Positions 32,463 through 44,844 of a stretch of DNA of 64,000 bases are shown here, in pieces (position 1 is the stretch's first letter; every line of letters begins with the position of its first letter). This DNA comes from Pollenia angustigena. Lineage: Eukaryota > Arthropoda > Insecta > Diptera > Polleniidae. The stretch spans positions 104,696,151-104,760,150 of the forward strand of contig OV884060.1 in the NCBI GenBank assembly GCA_930367215.1, written 5' to 3'. A program made the position numbers and the translations under genes. The notes under the pieces are model-generated. The model was given only the letters and a program-made list of their open reading frames with translations, was not told the DNA's origin and made no database searches.

Positions 32463-33397
32463 AAGGCGACCGTACACGACATGTTTTTGTCATCTGACAT
32501 GTCAAATTTCCCACTGCAAAATACATACATGTCGTGTGTTACCTTTTAAACTTTGCTTCTGTAACTTGAGGGTTACACGATCAAGTTTTGCCTATCAAGT
32601 TTTAATACACTCACACTTTTTTACCAATACACTCATACTTTTAAAAATTGATGCGAACTTGCCTTTAAAATTCTTTTGCCAGTGAGACTTTCAATTTACG
32701 TTCAAGAAAACAGCTGATTTCAAGGTTAGTGAGCAAATTTTTCGTTTCTCTTTATACATTTTTTTCTTAATGGCATCTTGAAAGTAAATTGCTCAAAAAT
32801 TGAATGCAGCCTACGTCACAACTATCAATTTTTGGAAATTTTGACAAACAGTATATGTAAAAGACTATCAAGAAAAACTTGAGCGTGTAACTGCAGTGTA
32901 AAAGTCAGATGCAAAGTCATCTGACAAAATTTCAAGTAGAGCATGCTCTATTTTCTTCTGACAAACCATCTGACATCAGAAATCTATGCCGCGAAGAAAC
33001 CGGCAGCGGCGTCCACTATTGACGGAATCATTAGCCGGCTGAAGTTAATATTTTACAATACTGAAATATGTATGATCGTCGCACCATTGAATAGAATTTA
33101 TGTAATTATATATATAAAAACCGTTTCATTATAATATCCTAAATTGGTATGTATGTTAAGATGGCTAAATTATTTTACGGCATAAATAAACATTTTCATG
33201 GCGGCATTTTTGTTTTGGTTTTTGCAACAACTATGGGGAAAAAACATAGACAATGTCAGAAGCAAATTACATGTACGTTTGTGACCGAATATTATAAACC
33301 TTCTGTAAAACAGCTATTTTGACAGACATGCACAATTACATGTGACTTGAAAAGTTGACAAGTCAGATGTAAAAAACATGTCGTCTACATGCACCTT
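32463..33397. mobile_element. TA-flanked MITE with AAGG(C/T)G ends
   Basis: The left end AAGGCGACCGTACACGACAT pairs with the right end ATGTCGTCTACATGCACCTT, flanked by TA (32461-32462 and 33398-33399). The arms extend through CATGTTTTTx and CATCTGAC. It is 935 bp. TA duplication suggests Tc1/mariner mobilisation. A nested inverted pair GTTACACG.TCAAGTTTT lies at 32570 and 32870. Confidence 0.75.
32565..32900. repeat. Nested inverted-repeat segment in the TA-flanked MITE
   Basis: GGTTACACGATCAAGTTTTG at about 32572 is mirrored by AAAACTTGAGCGTGTAAC at about 32874-32891. It is probably a second MITE inside the first. No clear target duplication. Confidence 0.55.
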
Positions 33398-33624
33398 TAA
33401 ACAATACTTAAAAATTACACAAAAGTCCACATGGCGATCCTGCTTAATAAATTTTTTTGAATCCCCAGAATTTTTTATTTAATTTTGCTATAAAATCCTA
33501 AAAATCTTTTAAAATAATGAAAACATCATCATTGCCAGTTAATTTTGCATCAGTGACCCCCAATGTAAAACTTCCTATGAAGCCATCAATTAAAGATAAT
33601 AACAAAAAAAACCTAAAATATAAA
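33398..33624. other. Non-coding, probably Penelope-derived
   Basis: AT-rich, no supportable ORF. It leads directly into the GIY-YIG remnant. Confidence 0.35.
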
Positions 33625-33954
33625 CTTAAAGTTGGACAAAAATCAGATGTTGTATAAGATTGCAACGTAGTCTATATAGGGAAAACTACTCAAAACTTAA
33701 AAAAAGGATTAAATCAACATGAAAGTGATTAAATGAAAAAAAAAATAATTTATCAGCACTAGCTAAACATGCTAGATCCAACAAGCATGAGATCGATTTG
33801 AAAAACGCAAGAACAAAATATAATTTAAACTACAAATTCATGAAGTAAATCAAATTGTTAAGTATGATCAAAATACATTCAATTGCAAGAGTGTTAAAAA
33901 AAGATTATATCAATGCATATTGTAATTTAATAACTCCTTTAAAAAAAGTAAATA

Positions 33955-33960
<6 letters not shown>
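33625..33960 (+). pseudogene. Penelope-like element GIY-YIG endonuclease remnant
   Basis: The frame around 33640 reads KSDVV then CNVVYIGKTTQNLKK and NQHESD, which is the GIY-YIG endonuclease start of Penelope-like elements (VYIGxT plus a basic helix and QH). After a stop and a shift the matching tail follows: ALAKHARSNKHEID-like and KDYINAYCNLI. It ends in an (AT)n run, a common end for such insertions. The upstream RT is absent, so only the 3' end was inserted or kept. Confidence 0.68.

Positions 33961-34010
<50 letters not shown>
33956..34010. repeat. (AT)n microsatellite
   Basis: About 27 AT units, immediately after the Penelope-like remnant. Confidence 0.92.
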
Positions 34011-34012
<2 letters not shown>

Positions 34013-34204
34013 ACGTAGGTATATTTAATTTATGAAGTTCTCATTTTATTTAAATGTAATTTTGGAATAATCAGTTTTCAAATTTATAAATAAGTTAAAT
34101 GTTCAAACTTGTAAAAAAATTGGTATAGATCCTGAAATTTAACTGTTAGTTCGAAACTAATAAAAACAAAGAAAAAAAAAAAAAACCAAAAATTTTTTCA
34201 TCTA
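34011..34204. other. Non-coding leader-like stretch
   Basis: AT-rich with poly-A. It precedes the ATG of a gag-like frame at 34205. Confidence 0.4.
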
Positions 34205-36085
34205 ATGGAAAAAGTATTTGAAGAACTTAAAAAAATATTTAGAAATGCCAAGAAATCTAGCGGTAGAAAGTATAAAAAAGACACAGTAAAAGAAAAACTG
34301 TATTTAATAGATCAGCTTAGTTTGCAGTTTGGAAAATTAGTAGGACACCTTTAAAATCCAGATAGACAGTTAAAGATAATTGAGTATAGAGACTTACAGC
34401 CGTATTCATAAATATTTCTTATTTTAAGCTTATAGTATGTAATAACTATCAAACGCTTTTTGTCTTATAAACCTCCTATAAAAATGTGTATTCATAAACG
34501 CACAATAACATCTCTTTTACTATTAACTGTTTGTGGCGATTTTGTGTTTAAGTATGGCAACTTTCTTTATATTTTGCTGCCATTTTATTGCTAGTGATGC
34601 ATGAAACTTCTATTCGGTTAACATGATATTCTATAATTAATATATTTTTTATAATTTAAGATCTTAAAAATTATTCTTATAATACAAAAATACATATAAT
34701 TTTAGTTTCTGAACAAAAATTCACCGAAAGGTATTATAAAAATGTTTATTTGAACCTTTTTTTAAATAAATGATAAGAAAGTATTCGAATGAAAAGTTTG
34801 TTTACCTTGTATTTGTATCACTATTATTTTGATTGGTTATTTTCCTTATTTTTTTTAATTTAATTTTTGAACAACAATTCGTTGTTTAAAACATTAAAAA
34901 AACTAATTGCAATAATTTTAAAAATAATTAAAGCGATTATCTGCATTTGCCTCTATACGCATTCATTTAAATCATATAACACATTTTTAAAATTATTTAC
35001 AATATAACTTTAAATTGGTTGTCTAAAATAAAAAAAAAAATTAGTTAAATGCATTAAACATCTCCATATTAATAAATAAAACGTTTTTTTCATTATTTTA
35101 AAACATATTTTACAAAAATAATATCATAAAATGCAAACATTTATCAAAATGTAATAATATTTTTGGTTTAAAGAAGGGTAAATCCAACAATAAATTTTCT
35201 TACTTTATAAACGGCTTATTAAAGGTTCATTAGACTATTTTTCGTTTATGAATACAACTTTAGGAATTTTTCCTTAAAAATGGTTAATTAATCATCAATT
35301 AGTTTTTATGAATACGGCTGTTAAAAAATACAGCGATTAGAATATGAATGGAACAATTAGAAAATAGTAAAGAAAATATACCAAGTGCAACAATCATGTC
35401 GAATTTTAATAGTAAACAGGCTTCGGATACAATTCCAATCTTTGATGAGAAACATAAAAATCACCAAACATTTTATCAATGGTAGAATTAGTATCTAGTG
35501 AATTAAATAAACACAGAAAAAATTTAATTAAATATGCAGTAGCAATGAAACTAAGTGAGAGAGTTAGGAACGTTTTGATAACAGAAAATATACCAACCAC
35601 ATTTAATGAACTTAAAAGAACGCTTTCTAAAAATTTTAAATCTACAAAAACCTCAAGTGCCCTACATTCTGAAATTAGAAATATGAGACAAAAAGGCAAT
35701 GTCGAAAACTATAAGGAGAAATTGACATTGATAATTGCGGAATTGACAATAACACAAATGACAGACTTAGGAGAAAATGCGAATGAAATAGCACGTTCTA
35801 CTATCAAAATGATGAATGAGAAACTGGCATTAGAAATTTTTCAGGAAGGACTATTCGAAGGAATAAGAACAGCAGTAGTTGCAGCGCAACCTAAAAATCT
35901 GTCGCAAGCATATTAAACTGCCTGCACGCAAGAACGACTACTAATAATTCATATAAGAATAATAAACGTTACAGCAACTCACAAAGAACAAACTATGATG
36001 CTTAGAGTAATATAACTAACAATTATAGCAACAATAATAAATTCAATGACATAATCAACAGAAATAATAATTTTAGAAGCAAGTA
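34205..36085 (+). pseudogene. gag: gag of an mdg1/412-like gypsy element, split by a MITE
   Basis: Two gag parts in + orientation. The first (34205-34396) starts with ATG (MEKVFEELKKIFRNAKKSSG) and continues with LYLIDQLSLQFGKLV. It is interrupted by the PIF-type MITE 34397-35320. The second part resumes with IEYRDL-adjacent sequence at 35324, and its main open frame at 35479-35916 reads LSERVRNVLITENIPTTFNE, LHSEIRNMRQKGNVENYKEK, KLALEIFQEGLFEGIRTAV and AQPKNLSQAY. That IFQEGLxxxIRTxVxAxxPKxLxxA pattern is typical of mdg1/412-type Gag capsids. A polar Asn-rich tail follows (NNYSNNNKFND). The frame is broken by several stops, and no pol of this type is attached. Confidence 0.68.
34397..35320. 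mobile_element. PIF/Harbinger-type MITE in the mdg1-like gag
   Basis: Ends CAGCCGTATTCATAAA and TTTATGAATACGGCTG are flanked by TTA (34394-34396 and 35321-35323). The TWA 3-bp duplication with GCCGTATTCATA-type ends fits PIF/Harbinger. It is 924 bp with no ORF. A second ATTCATAAACG motif pair lies inside the ends. Confidence 0.82.
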
Positions 36086-39000
36086 AATCGAGACATTCGG
36101 GGGCTCTTTGAGAATAATCAAAAATCCACTAATGATCGACTTAACAAAAACAGGTCTGTTCCAAGAAGTTTGGAGGAAAACTAGAAAATTAACCTAAGCA
36201 TAAACCAATATGTTAACACAACACGCTCCTGCCTAAAATGCACGAAGACACACAATACGTTATTGCATTTGTAGAAATGCAATAACCCTCAAAAGATACA
36301 AAACTTAGATTCCTCTCCAAACGGAAATAAAAATGCCCCAATCGTAGCTTCTTAGCCTCAGCAAGGGTAAAGGTGTTTGGAACCAATGGCCGCACATGTA
36401 CAATCCGAGCCCTACTGGACTCCGGATCACAAGTTAATTAAGTAACAAACAGATTACTAAATAAACTATCGCTGAAGTCATCAGATTCAGATCTGTGCGT
36501 GGAAGGGATAGGACGCAATTTCCACAACGTATCCCAAGGAGTAAACCTCGAGCTTCAAGCACGTTCAAGCAACTTTACTATAAGGGTCGCAGCATTTGTG
36601 CTTCCAAACATAGTGTTACGACAGCCCACAAAATCATTCGATACATCAGAATTGAATATTCCTGAAAATATTAAATTGGCAAATCCATGGTTCAATCATA
36701 CGGACAAAATTGACATGCGAATTGGAGCAGAATTTTACCATCAGTGGATGCGCCCAGAACAAATATGAATCGACCATAAATTACCAATTTTACAAAACAC
36801 AGTGCTAGGTTGGGTTGTAACAGGCTGATTAAAAGAAGGCAGCAACAACGTAGTTACCTGTGCAGTATTCAGCCCAGAAGAGCAAACAACAAAGCAACTA
36901 ATTGAGAAGTTCTGGAAGCTTGAAGACATAAACGATGTGAAGAGCACTTCATTCAGAATGTAAGAAGAAATACAGAAGGCAGATTCATTGTTCGCCTTCC
37001 ATTTTCCGAGAACCCAATCACTCTCGGAACATCACAATCAATGGCTTTCAATCGGTTCTTATCGCTTGAAAGGCGGTTGAACAACGATGCCCTACTTAGA
37101 ACAGATTACAACAAATTTATACAGGAATAATCATTGGGACACGTGGAGGAAAGAAGATATTCCGGATTCTCATTACGTTATGCCTCACCACTGTGTCTTG
37201 AAGCCCGAAAGCTCAAATTCGAAGCTTCGAGTAGTTTTCGATGCATTGGCCAAATTGTCAAGCAGCACCTTCCTCAACGACATACAACATGCCGGACCAA
37301 CCGAACAGAGTGAACTATTTTTAATTTTGTAACGTTTTCGTATGCACAGATTTCGGCAAATACAAGAAGCCGATGCTGATCAGATGTTCCAGCTGATCAT
37401 TTGGAGATACAATAAACATCAAGATATCAAATATTATCGCCTAAAAACGGTAACCTATGGCACCTCGTCAGCACCATATTAAGCAACAAAGTGTCTTCAG
37501 GAGCACAAATACTACGCGATGACTTTTATGTGGACGACTTAGTGGGTCTGATTCTATCCATACTGCATTAAAATCACAACGTCAACCAAACTTATTATTG
37601 GGAGAAGCTGACTTTAAGCCAAGGAAATGGTGTTCAAATCATCCTTAACTACTAAGTGGCATTGCTTCTGAAGATAAAGAGGTCAATCTAGAGTTGGACG
37701 AAAAACAATCGGACTGATATGGCTGCTAAGGCCGGATCAGTTATGTGGACGAGCACAAATCTCAGCAAGCACGAGCGTAATGAAAAGAATAGTCAGCTCA
37801 GAACTGGCAAAGATCTTTGATCCATTAGGACTTTTTGGACCGGTCATTGTGAAAGCAAAAATATTTTTACAGGAGTTATGGCAATTAACAATTTCGTGGT
37901 ATGATGAATTACCCATTAATCTTCAAAATGAATGGAATAAGTTCCGAAAAAAATAGAAGCAATAAACAACATTAAGGGGCAATAGCAGTACAAATTGACA
38001 CGTTTGTTTATGCCTCTACGGAACGGAAATCTACATGCGCTCAACATATTAAGATAAAACTGTAGTAGTTAAATTTATTTGTTCCAAGCCACGAGTTGCA
38101 CCAATCAAAAAAAAAAAAAAAAATTTACCAAGACAAGAGCTATGTGCTGTGGTACTAGGGGTGGAGCTAACAAATAGAGTGAAACAAGATTTATGTCTAC
38201 AAAATGCAGCAAACTTCTTATGTTTAGACTCAAAAATTGTGCTCTCTTGGATAACTTCACCAGCAGCATCCTTTCACACCTTCGTGGCAAACAGGGCAGC
38301 AAAAATTCAAATATCAAGCAGTCCAAGTCAATGGAGACACGTCAGTTCCAAACAAAATCCACCTGACGCAATTTCCCGAGGACTATCACCAGAAACCTTA
38401 TCACAACATTCAATGTGGTTTTATGGTCCATTATTTTTCTCAGGATCCAAAGATGAATGGTCAAACGCAGTTTTTCAAATCAGTGATATACCTTGCGATG
38501 AAAAACGGAAATTAACGAAACGAGTTTTAGCAAAAGCAACAACGCATCAGCATGGTGAAAGCATAATCGATCGAATTAATGATCCTTTAAAACTTTCAGC
38601 GCACAATCGGTTATATAATACGGTTCATTACAAATTCAAAAACAACCAACTGCTTTCGTTTAACAAACAAGGCGCTCGATGCTCACGAAATGAAAGAAGC
38701 TCTAAAAAATTTATTACGTCAAACACCTGTTCATAAATCTAATCCTTTGGCCTCACTAAATCCATTTTTAGATGAACATCAGATAATCCTCAATTTTATT
38801 CACATCAAAATTATTATATTATATTATTATTATATTATATTATGCTACACGTAGAAAATCGTTACTGCGGTCCACAGGCATTATTGGCCGCATCTGGAGC
38901 ACAATCACGAATGCAAGTGTTTTAGCACGCAGAACAGTCCACAAATGTATACGATACACTAAAGCAACACCAGTTTTGTTCAAACAACTGATGGAAAATT

Positions 39001-40300
39001 TGAAAACTGCCAGGGTGACACCCACGCGAGTTACATACCCAGGTATGAACCCAACAACACAATTACCACCAAAACCACCAAGACAGAATTAGAACATACA
39101 CAATAACAATACATTAACTAGCTGCATAAGCAAAACATTTAAACCAAAAGTTAAAACTATAATTTCAGCAAATTCAAATGTCAACAAACCTAAAAAAACA
39201 TAATAAATAAAAGAATGTTAATAAACTTAAAATAAATAATGAGATTTTATTTGAGAACATATTAAATAAAAATGTTAATTAACTTTAATAAATCAGCAAG
39301 TAGGAAGTAAAAATAACAGAGTAAACAATTTAATATTTATTTAATAAGTTCATAGTGGAATAAGCATATTTTAGTTTATAGTTAATAAATAACAGAGTAA
39401 ACAATTTAATATTTATTTAATAAGTTCATAGTGCTTAATATTTTAGTTTATAGTTAATAAGTTTCATAGTAAAGAAAGAATCAAAATAAAATTATTAATG
39501 TTGTAACAGTGAAACAAGAAAGTTGTGTGTCCGATCACTCAAATCGCGCCCATTCATAACAACCGGAGTGGTCTATTTTGGGCCCATCTGGATCTACCAA
39601 AAAATTAGAGGGAAAAGACCGGATAAGGCCTATATCGCAGTCTTCTGTTGTTTTGTCGTGTCGAACCTCTCGACAGAAGCCTGCGATAATGCAACTAATT
39701 TCGTAGGAGCGAGCAATAAATTGAATGAATTGAAGGAATCAATATATTCACAATCAGCACAAGAAAAATCAACTTCAAATTTAGAGCCCCGCATTTCGGG
39801 GGGCTTTTGGAAGCGGCAGTCGAATCCGCCAAAAATCTCTTACTGAGAAGCGTCTATGTTTCATCACTTACCTATGAGGATTTAGAAACTATAGTGGTTG
39901 AAATATAAGCCATTTTTAATTCTCGACCTTTGACACCACTTTCATCAAATTGTGATGATCTCCAAGCTCTTACACCGGGTCATTTTCTTGTCGGCGAAAC
40001 TTTAACATCAGCCGTAGCTAATGCTCCAGCACCGAAAATATCTTTATATGCAAGGTGGAAAATAACATCAGAAATAAAACCCAAATTCTGGAAGGAATAG
40101 ACACAAAAATGTTTACATGAGCTAAATCAAAGGGGTGAATGGAAATCACCTTCACCGAACGTCTTTGAAGGCATGCTTGTTATCATCAAAGAAGATAAAC
40201 TTCCAGTATTACAATGGCCATTGGGCAGAATCAACCGAATCTACAAGTGTGAGGATGGACCTCTTTGAGTTTGCGACGTGTGCAAACAACCACCCTGAAA
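36086..40300 (+). pseudogene. pol: BEL-2: BEL/Pao gag-pol relic
   Basis: It starts within the Gag zinc-knuckle region (CLKCTKTHNTLLHL near 36233). Protease (DUF1758 type) shows ALLDSGSQV near 36410, VNLELQARSSNF and IGAEFYHQWM. RT follows in pieces: CVLKPESSNSKLRVVFDA, AGPTEQSELF, TVTYGT; the YVDD region reads WTT-stop and is ruined. RNase H: CLDSKIVLSWITS, WRHVSSKQNPPDAISRG, LWFYGPLF-like. Integrase: zinc domain scraps near 38860-38960, TGVVYFGPIWIY (first catalytic Asp replaced by Val), CDNATNFVGA and GGFWKRQ near 39795. The end lies near 40300. It has dozens of stops. An A/T-rich insertion at about 39045-39510 separates two integrase parts. No LTR pair was recognised. Confidence 0.82.
39045..39510. 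repeat. A/T-rich insertion with ~75-bp tandem repeat in BEL-2 integrase
   Basis: 39312-39386 and 39387-39460 are near-identical units starting AATAACAGAGTAAACAATTT and ending TTTAGTTTATAGTTAATAA. Several AATAAA motifs suggest LTR-like sequence. The surrounding integrase frame resumes at about 39515 (LKSRPFITTGVVYF). Confidence 0.6.
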
Positions 40301-40330
40301 TCTATAAATACCACCGCAATCAGAGTAGGG

Positions 40331-40936
40331 TGAATGCCACACTTATTAGCAAATAAAAAGATTACATTACAACTCTTGCCCATTGACTTACGTTCATGTA
40401 TTTGAATGTGAGTTAATGCAAATAGCATGATACAAATGCATGCTAATAAATAATTGCTGATCAATCAGAATATAAGTATGTGAGCTACAAAACTTAATTG
40501 AGTACATTCCAAACCCATATATTCTGATAGGTCAAAATAATTATACAAGGAGAAATGCTTGATACCTCCGTGGTATCAAGAGATGGATATATTTTTGTAA
40601 TAACTAGAATAAGTAGAAAAGGTTAAGTTCTCATAAGCAGTATATAAGACCACATAAAATTCAATAAATACAGACTTTAATTTATAACGTCAACCGTCAA
40701 AGCCCCTCAAGTTTTTCTGGCAGTTCTTTCGAATGCCTAAGTTCAAGCTGGTACACTAAAGCTGTATAAATATAGATTGGCTATAGAAAAAATATGTTTA
40801 ACTGTAGCCCATAAAGGAATAAATAGCTGAATTCCTAAATTGTCGATCCTGCCAGCTTGAACACAGAAAGTCAAAACATTGAACATTTCACATCCTACCA
40901 ACTCGGGCCAAAAGAAGATCCTACCAGCTCGACCCT
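40331..40936 (+). repeat. LTR-like block with TATA and poly(A) signal
   Basis: No gene. TATATAAG at 40640 followed by AATAAA at 40663 and a C-rich end near 40720 looks like LTR R/U5 layout. TGGCAGTTCTTTCG at 40720 would be the primer-site position, but I could not match it to a tRNA. Related short motifs (GGTATCAAG, CCTACCAGCTCG) repeat around 40560-40930. The partner LTR was not found. Confidence 0.4.
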
Positions 40937-41335
40937 GTGGACATCAAGTTAATAGAAGATGAAATAAATAACATTTTCCAACACTGGGAAAAATATCTGG
41001 AAGATAAACTCAGGAAAGAGGACAACCCGACGCAAGAAGAAGAAGAATACGTACCAAAACCGTCAACCCCCAGTGGCATTGTATACCCAGTCTACAAACC
41101 ATTGCCATTGACAGCAGGCCCGAAGGCAATAACAATAGAGGAATACAGGAGAAGGATAACAGAAAAGAATACAGGTTGCAGTAAACCCGCAACAAAGCAA
41201 ACAAAAAAAAAAAAAAAACCCACCGGAAAGAAATTCAAGAAAAGAAAGGAATTAGCCATACTGTACAACAAATTAACACTGGCAACAAGCAAAGAGGAAA
41301 TAATAGAAATAAAAAATAAATATAAAATACAGTAG
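40937..41335 (+). CDS. Orphan basic ORF of unknown function
   Basis: Open frame of about 132 codons from 40937, and open back to 40883, with no ATG anywhere in it, so it would need a non-ATG start, splicing or fusion. Visible features: an acidic helical start (IKLIEDEINNIFQHWEKYLE), a Pro-rich middle (YVPKPSTPSGIVYPVYKPLP), TAGPKAITIEEYRRRITEKN, and a strongly basic Lys tract (TKKKKKPTGKKFKKRKE). Sitting between an LTR-like block and an A/T-rich leader, it is most likely a retrotransposon accessory or Gag-like ORF. I do not recognise the family. The Lys tract suggests nucleic-acid or nucleolar binding, which is inference. Confidence 0.45.
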   Translation: MDIKLIEDEINNIFQHWEKYLEDKLRKEDNPTQEEEEYVPKPSTPSGIVYPVYKPLPLTAGPKAITIEEYRRRITEKNTGCSKPATKQTKKKKKPTGKKFKKRKELAILYNKLTLATSKEEIIEIKNKYKIQ

Positions 41336-42451
41336 GTCCTAGAGTAAATTCAAAACAAAAATTATTTTTTACTTAAACAATACTTTTAATTCAAACATTT
41401 ATTTATATTTCCTAGCATTAGAAATTCAGAACACAGACATAATCATGCTATAATTAGGTATCATAAGTTTTTTTTTTTTTTAAATAATAATGGACAAAAA
41501 AGCAAAAAGAAAAACTTTAAAAGCAAAAAACCGCATAGAATTCCATATTAAAGAAAGAAAAGAGTTAAGCCCAGAAGAAAAATTATCGTCGTACACATAA
41601 CTTTGGGAAACCATTGGTATGAACCTTAAACCAATAATGGTAGGCTTATTAACAAAAAGATTTATAGCAGAAGAGATGATGAAGATGATGAGGTATTGTA
41701 AAGTAGGAGGTATTAGACTTTAAATAAATAAATAAAAACCCTTAAGTAGTGTCACAGAACCCAATCTCGGTGGTCAAACACTAAAGTAATGCTACAGAAC
41801 CTCAACTAAATAAAAAGTTCAAGTGAAATCAACAGTGAGCAATTATAAATAAAGACTTTTTTTAAATAAGAAAAAAATTTCAAGTAAGAAAATTAAAATA
41901 ATTCAACAGTGAACAATTATAAATAAAAATTTTAAATAAGAAAATTTTTAAGTAAGAAAATTCTTAAAATAAATCGAAAGTGAACAATTATAAATCAAAA
42001 ACACTTTTTAATAACAACATTTTTCAAAAGTGAACAATTATAAATAATTTTTTTTTTTTAATTAAATTAAAACTAAATAGTTTTAAATAAAAATGTTTTA
42101 AGTAAATAAATTCTTAAGTGAACAATAATAAAAAAATTTTAAGTAAGAAAAGTCTTAAAATAAATCAAAAAGTGAACAGCTATAAATCAAAAATTTAAAA
42201 AAAAAGTAAATTAAAACCAAACACTTTCAAATTAGAAAATTTTTAATGGAAAAAGGTTACTAAAAAGTAGCAGCTTAAGAAATATAAAATTATAAAAGAA
42301 AGGAGACAATCAAGCGAATATTGAGAGCCCCAAGTGAAGCAATAACAACAACCCAACCAACAACAAAAACAGCATTATCAAGGCGAATTCAACAAGGTGA
42401 ACTCGTTGCTACAACAATTACAACTCTAACAAAAAAAACAGGAATTTTGTT
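41336..42451. other. AT-rich leader-like stretch with short repeats
   Basis: A short broken frame near 41490 (MDKKAKRKTLKAKNRIEFHI, then a stop) is basic and may belong to the same element as the orphan ORF. From 41815 to 42240 the motif GTGAACAATTATAAAT recurs at least five times, spaced about 60-100 bp. No gene otherwise. Confidence 0.45.
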
Positions 42452-42761
42452 AGTGTAACAAATCCGATTTGTCAAAATAGTTGTTTACGAAAAGTGTGAG
42501 TAAAAAGTAAACGATAAAATATTTTATTGATTTTTTTATATTTAAAGTTGTGTGTTATGAACCAATCTTAACAAAATTTAATGGATTCTATGTTTTAGAA
42601 GATTTAATGAGAAATATAAATTTTAAAGGCACGTTTTTCACATTTGGTTTTTTGACTCGTTTCCTACTAAACCGATTGTGGTAGAGTTCAATTCCGAAAT
42701 GCTTAGGAGAAGTGGAAAGAATTGTACACCAATATTGTTCTTGTCTTTTGAGTTCTTTTGA

Positions 42762-42929
42762 GAGTGTTTTGAACAGACGGACATGGCTAAATAGAGTAAG
42801 AATTGCGCAAGGATCCAGCATATTCATAAAAATTGGAAAAAAGTAGAGTGTTTTGAACAGACGGACATGGCTAAATAGAGTAAGAATTGCGCAAGGATCC
42901 AGCATATTCATAAAAATTGGAAAAAAGTC
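42762..42929 (+). repeat. 84-bp perfect tandem duplication
   Basis: GAGTGTTTTGAACAGACGG to AATTGGAAAAAAGT occurs twice head to tail (42762-42845, 42846-42929) with no visible difference, so it is recent. It lies in the left arm of the 2.2-kb element only. Confidence 0.9.
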
Positions 42930-43771
42930 TAGCTTACCAACGCAGATAGAAAAAATTAAATGGCAAAATTATAGGAAACGCATAGCTTCCGATTACTGGA
43001 CTTCTGAAGTTTTCATATGAATTTGCGATTTTCCACTACATTTGTAAACGTATGTGGCCAATATTGGTGTCTTTTGAAAGCTTTTGAACAGATCTTTCTG
43101 AAAATGTAAAATTTTTCCAAAAGTTTTTAACTTTTTAGCTCCTAAAACAATTTTTATAAAATTTGTTATCAAAATGTTACGGAAGTGCACTAAGAAACAA
43201 AAATGTAATCAAATAAACCCCAGCCTCGCTTAATAAACCTTCTCCGCATAGCCGGCCTTCAGTCGGACGCAAGGATTTTCTCATATATGGTATAAAAAAC
43301 ACCGACTTCGCTAAATAAAGATTCTCCGCATAGCAATTGATATGCTTACTACCTATAAACTCTTGTATTGTCGCAAACTCATCGCCGCTTCTTAATGGAT
43401 TAAGAATTTTTAAATAAAATGTTCATATTCAGAAAGAACTATGTATTTAAAAGCTCTTAAATTATAACAGTATTAGCTATATGGGCATTTCCGTCAAAAG
43501 GTCCACCGTGACCGAACATTTAAAAGTTATTAAAAGCTGATTATTTTACGATATTGTTATAGAGAAATGTTCAGATTTTACTAATTTTATAAATTCACTC
43601 ATAAATTTGTTCACTTAGATGAACAATCAGACTGCAAAGTTGTGCAAACGTAATTTCTTATTTGTGAGAATGTTTTATTGTATGCTTTCTTTAATATTTA
43701 TCTTTCTTAAAAAAGGTGATATTTGATAAAAATTATTCCAAAAAAATTTCCTTACATCGTCTGTAATCTAA

Positions 43772-43922
43772 TGCTGGGTACACACAATGCAACCTACATG
43801 CAATCTGTTTCAATGCAACCTCAAAATATCAAAGCGTTTTGATGTTGATGCAATCTAGAATGAATGAAAATGAATTAAATTCACTAGATTGCGTAAACGC
43901 GTTGCATAGTGTGTACCCAGCA
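43772..43922. mobile_element. 151-bp MITE with TAA duplication
   Basis: Ends TGCTGGGTACACAC and GTGTGTACCCAGCA are flanked by TAA (43769-43771 and 43923-43925). ATGCAACCT and TGCAATCT repeats lie inside. The TWA duplication suggests PIF/Harbinger mobilisation. Confidence 0.82.
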
Positions 43923-44844
43923 TAAGGAAGAGTTTAAAGAGAAATATGTTAGTCGGATTAACGGTAAATTTTTATTTTATTTTGATCATTATTCAGTTAA
44001 ATTATTATGGAAAAAATTTCACGTTCGAAATGTCACGTATCGACCCAGTTTTACTAATAAATTGGGCTAGGTTTCGCTGAATTAAGCCTTTTTATACATG
44101 GCCACAAAAACTACTTCTGTTTTTTTCACGTTCGAACCGCTACTTCTATTGCCATTATCTTTGACCTAGAATCGCGCCCTCAATACACTTTAGCATAGAT
44201 AACAGTGCTTTCTTAGTGCTATAATTTACGGGTTAATAGAACGTAAAAATATTGTTTGCTTAAAATGTTATTGCATTTTTGATGCGTACGACTGTCACGT
44301 TCAACACTTTGGAATTACCCATATGCGTTCAGAAATGTAGTGGGGAATCGCAAATTTATATGCAAACTTTATTTTTCCCTTTTCTATTCCCCTTTGTCTT
44401 TTTTATTTGGAGCTGCGTTGGCAAACTAGAATTAAGCCACAATTTTTTTGTTCTTGCACATTTGCTCAAATTAAGGATCTTAATTTAATATAATTGTGTA
44501 ATATAATAGAAAAAAAAAATTTCACAAATTTCAACATTCACAATTTTTTTTTAAATGAAAAACAAAAATAATTAAAAAATTAAATTTATTGACAAATCGG
44601 ATTTTACAGCTGACGAACAGATGTTCTAAAGAGTTTACCTTTAGCGTTATGATAGTAACAACATTTTATTTTTTGTAAGTCAATATTAAGTATTATTTTT
44701 TATGCCTTTAATAAAGAATTAATAATAAAAATAAAATATTTTGAAAAAAAAACAAAAATAAATTAAAACTTACTATTAAAATATTTTAAAAGATAAAACG
44801 TTATAATTAATTTAACTTGCAACCTAGTAAAAGCTATCTTCAAA

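Larger units (their letters stand above)
42452..44620. mobile_element. 2.2-kb element with long imperfect inverted arms
   Basis: ATCCGATTTGTCAA at about 42461 pairs with TTGACAAATCGGATT at about 44590. Further paired blocks run inward: GTCTAGCTTACCAACGCAG with its counterpart near 44405, and AATTTGCGATTTTCCACTAC (43020) with GTAGTGGGGAATCGCAAATT (44337). The arms thus span about 600 bp with gaps. No transposase. It carries an 84-bp tandem duplication and a 151-bp MITE. Superfamily unassigned. Confidence 0.68.

Noticed and set aside
39523..39846. Separate gene of unknown function
   Set aside because: Motifs TGVVYFGP and NATNFVGA identify it as BEL-2 integrase.
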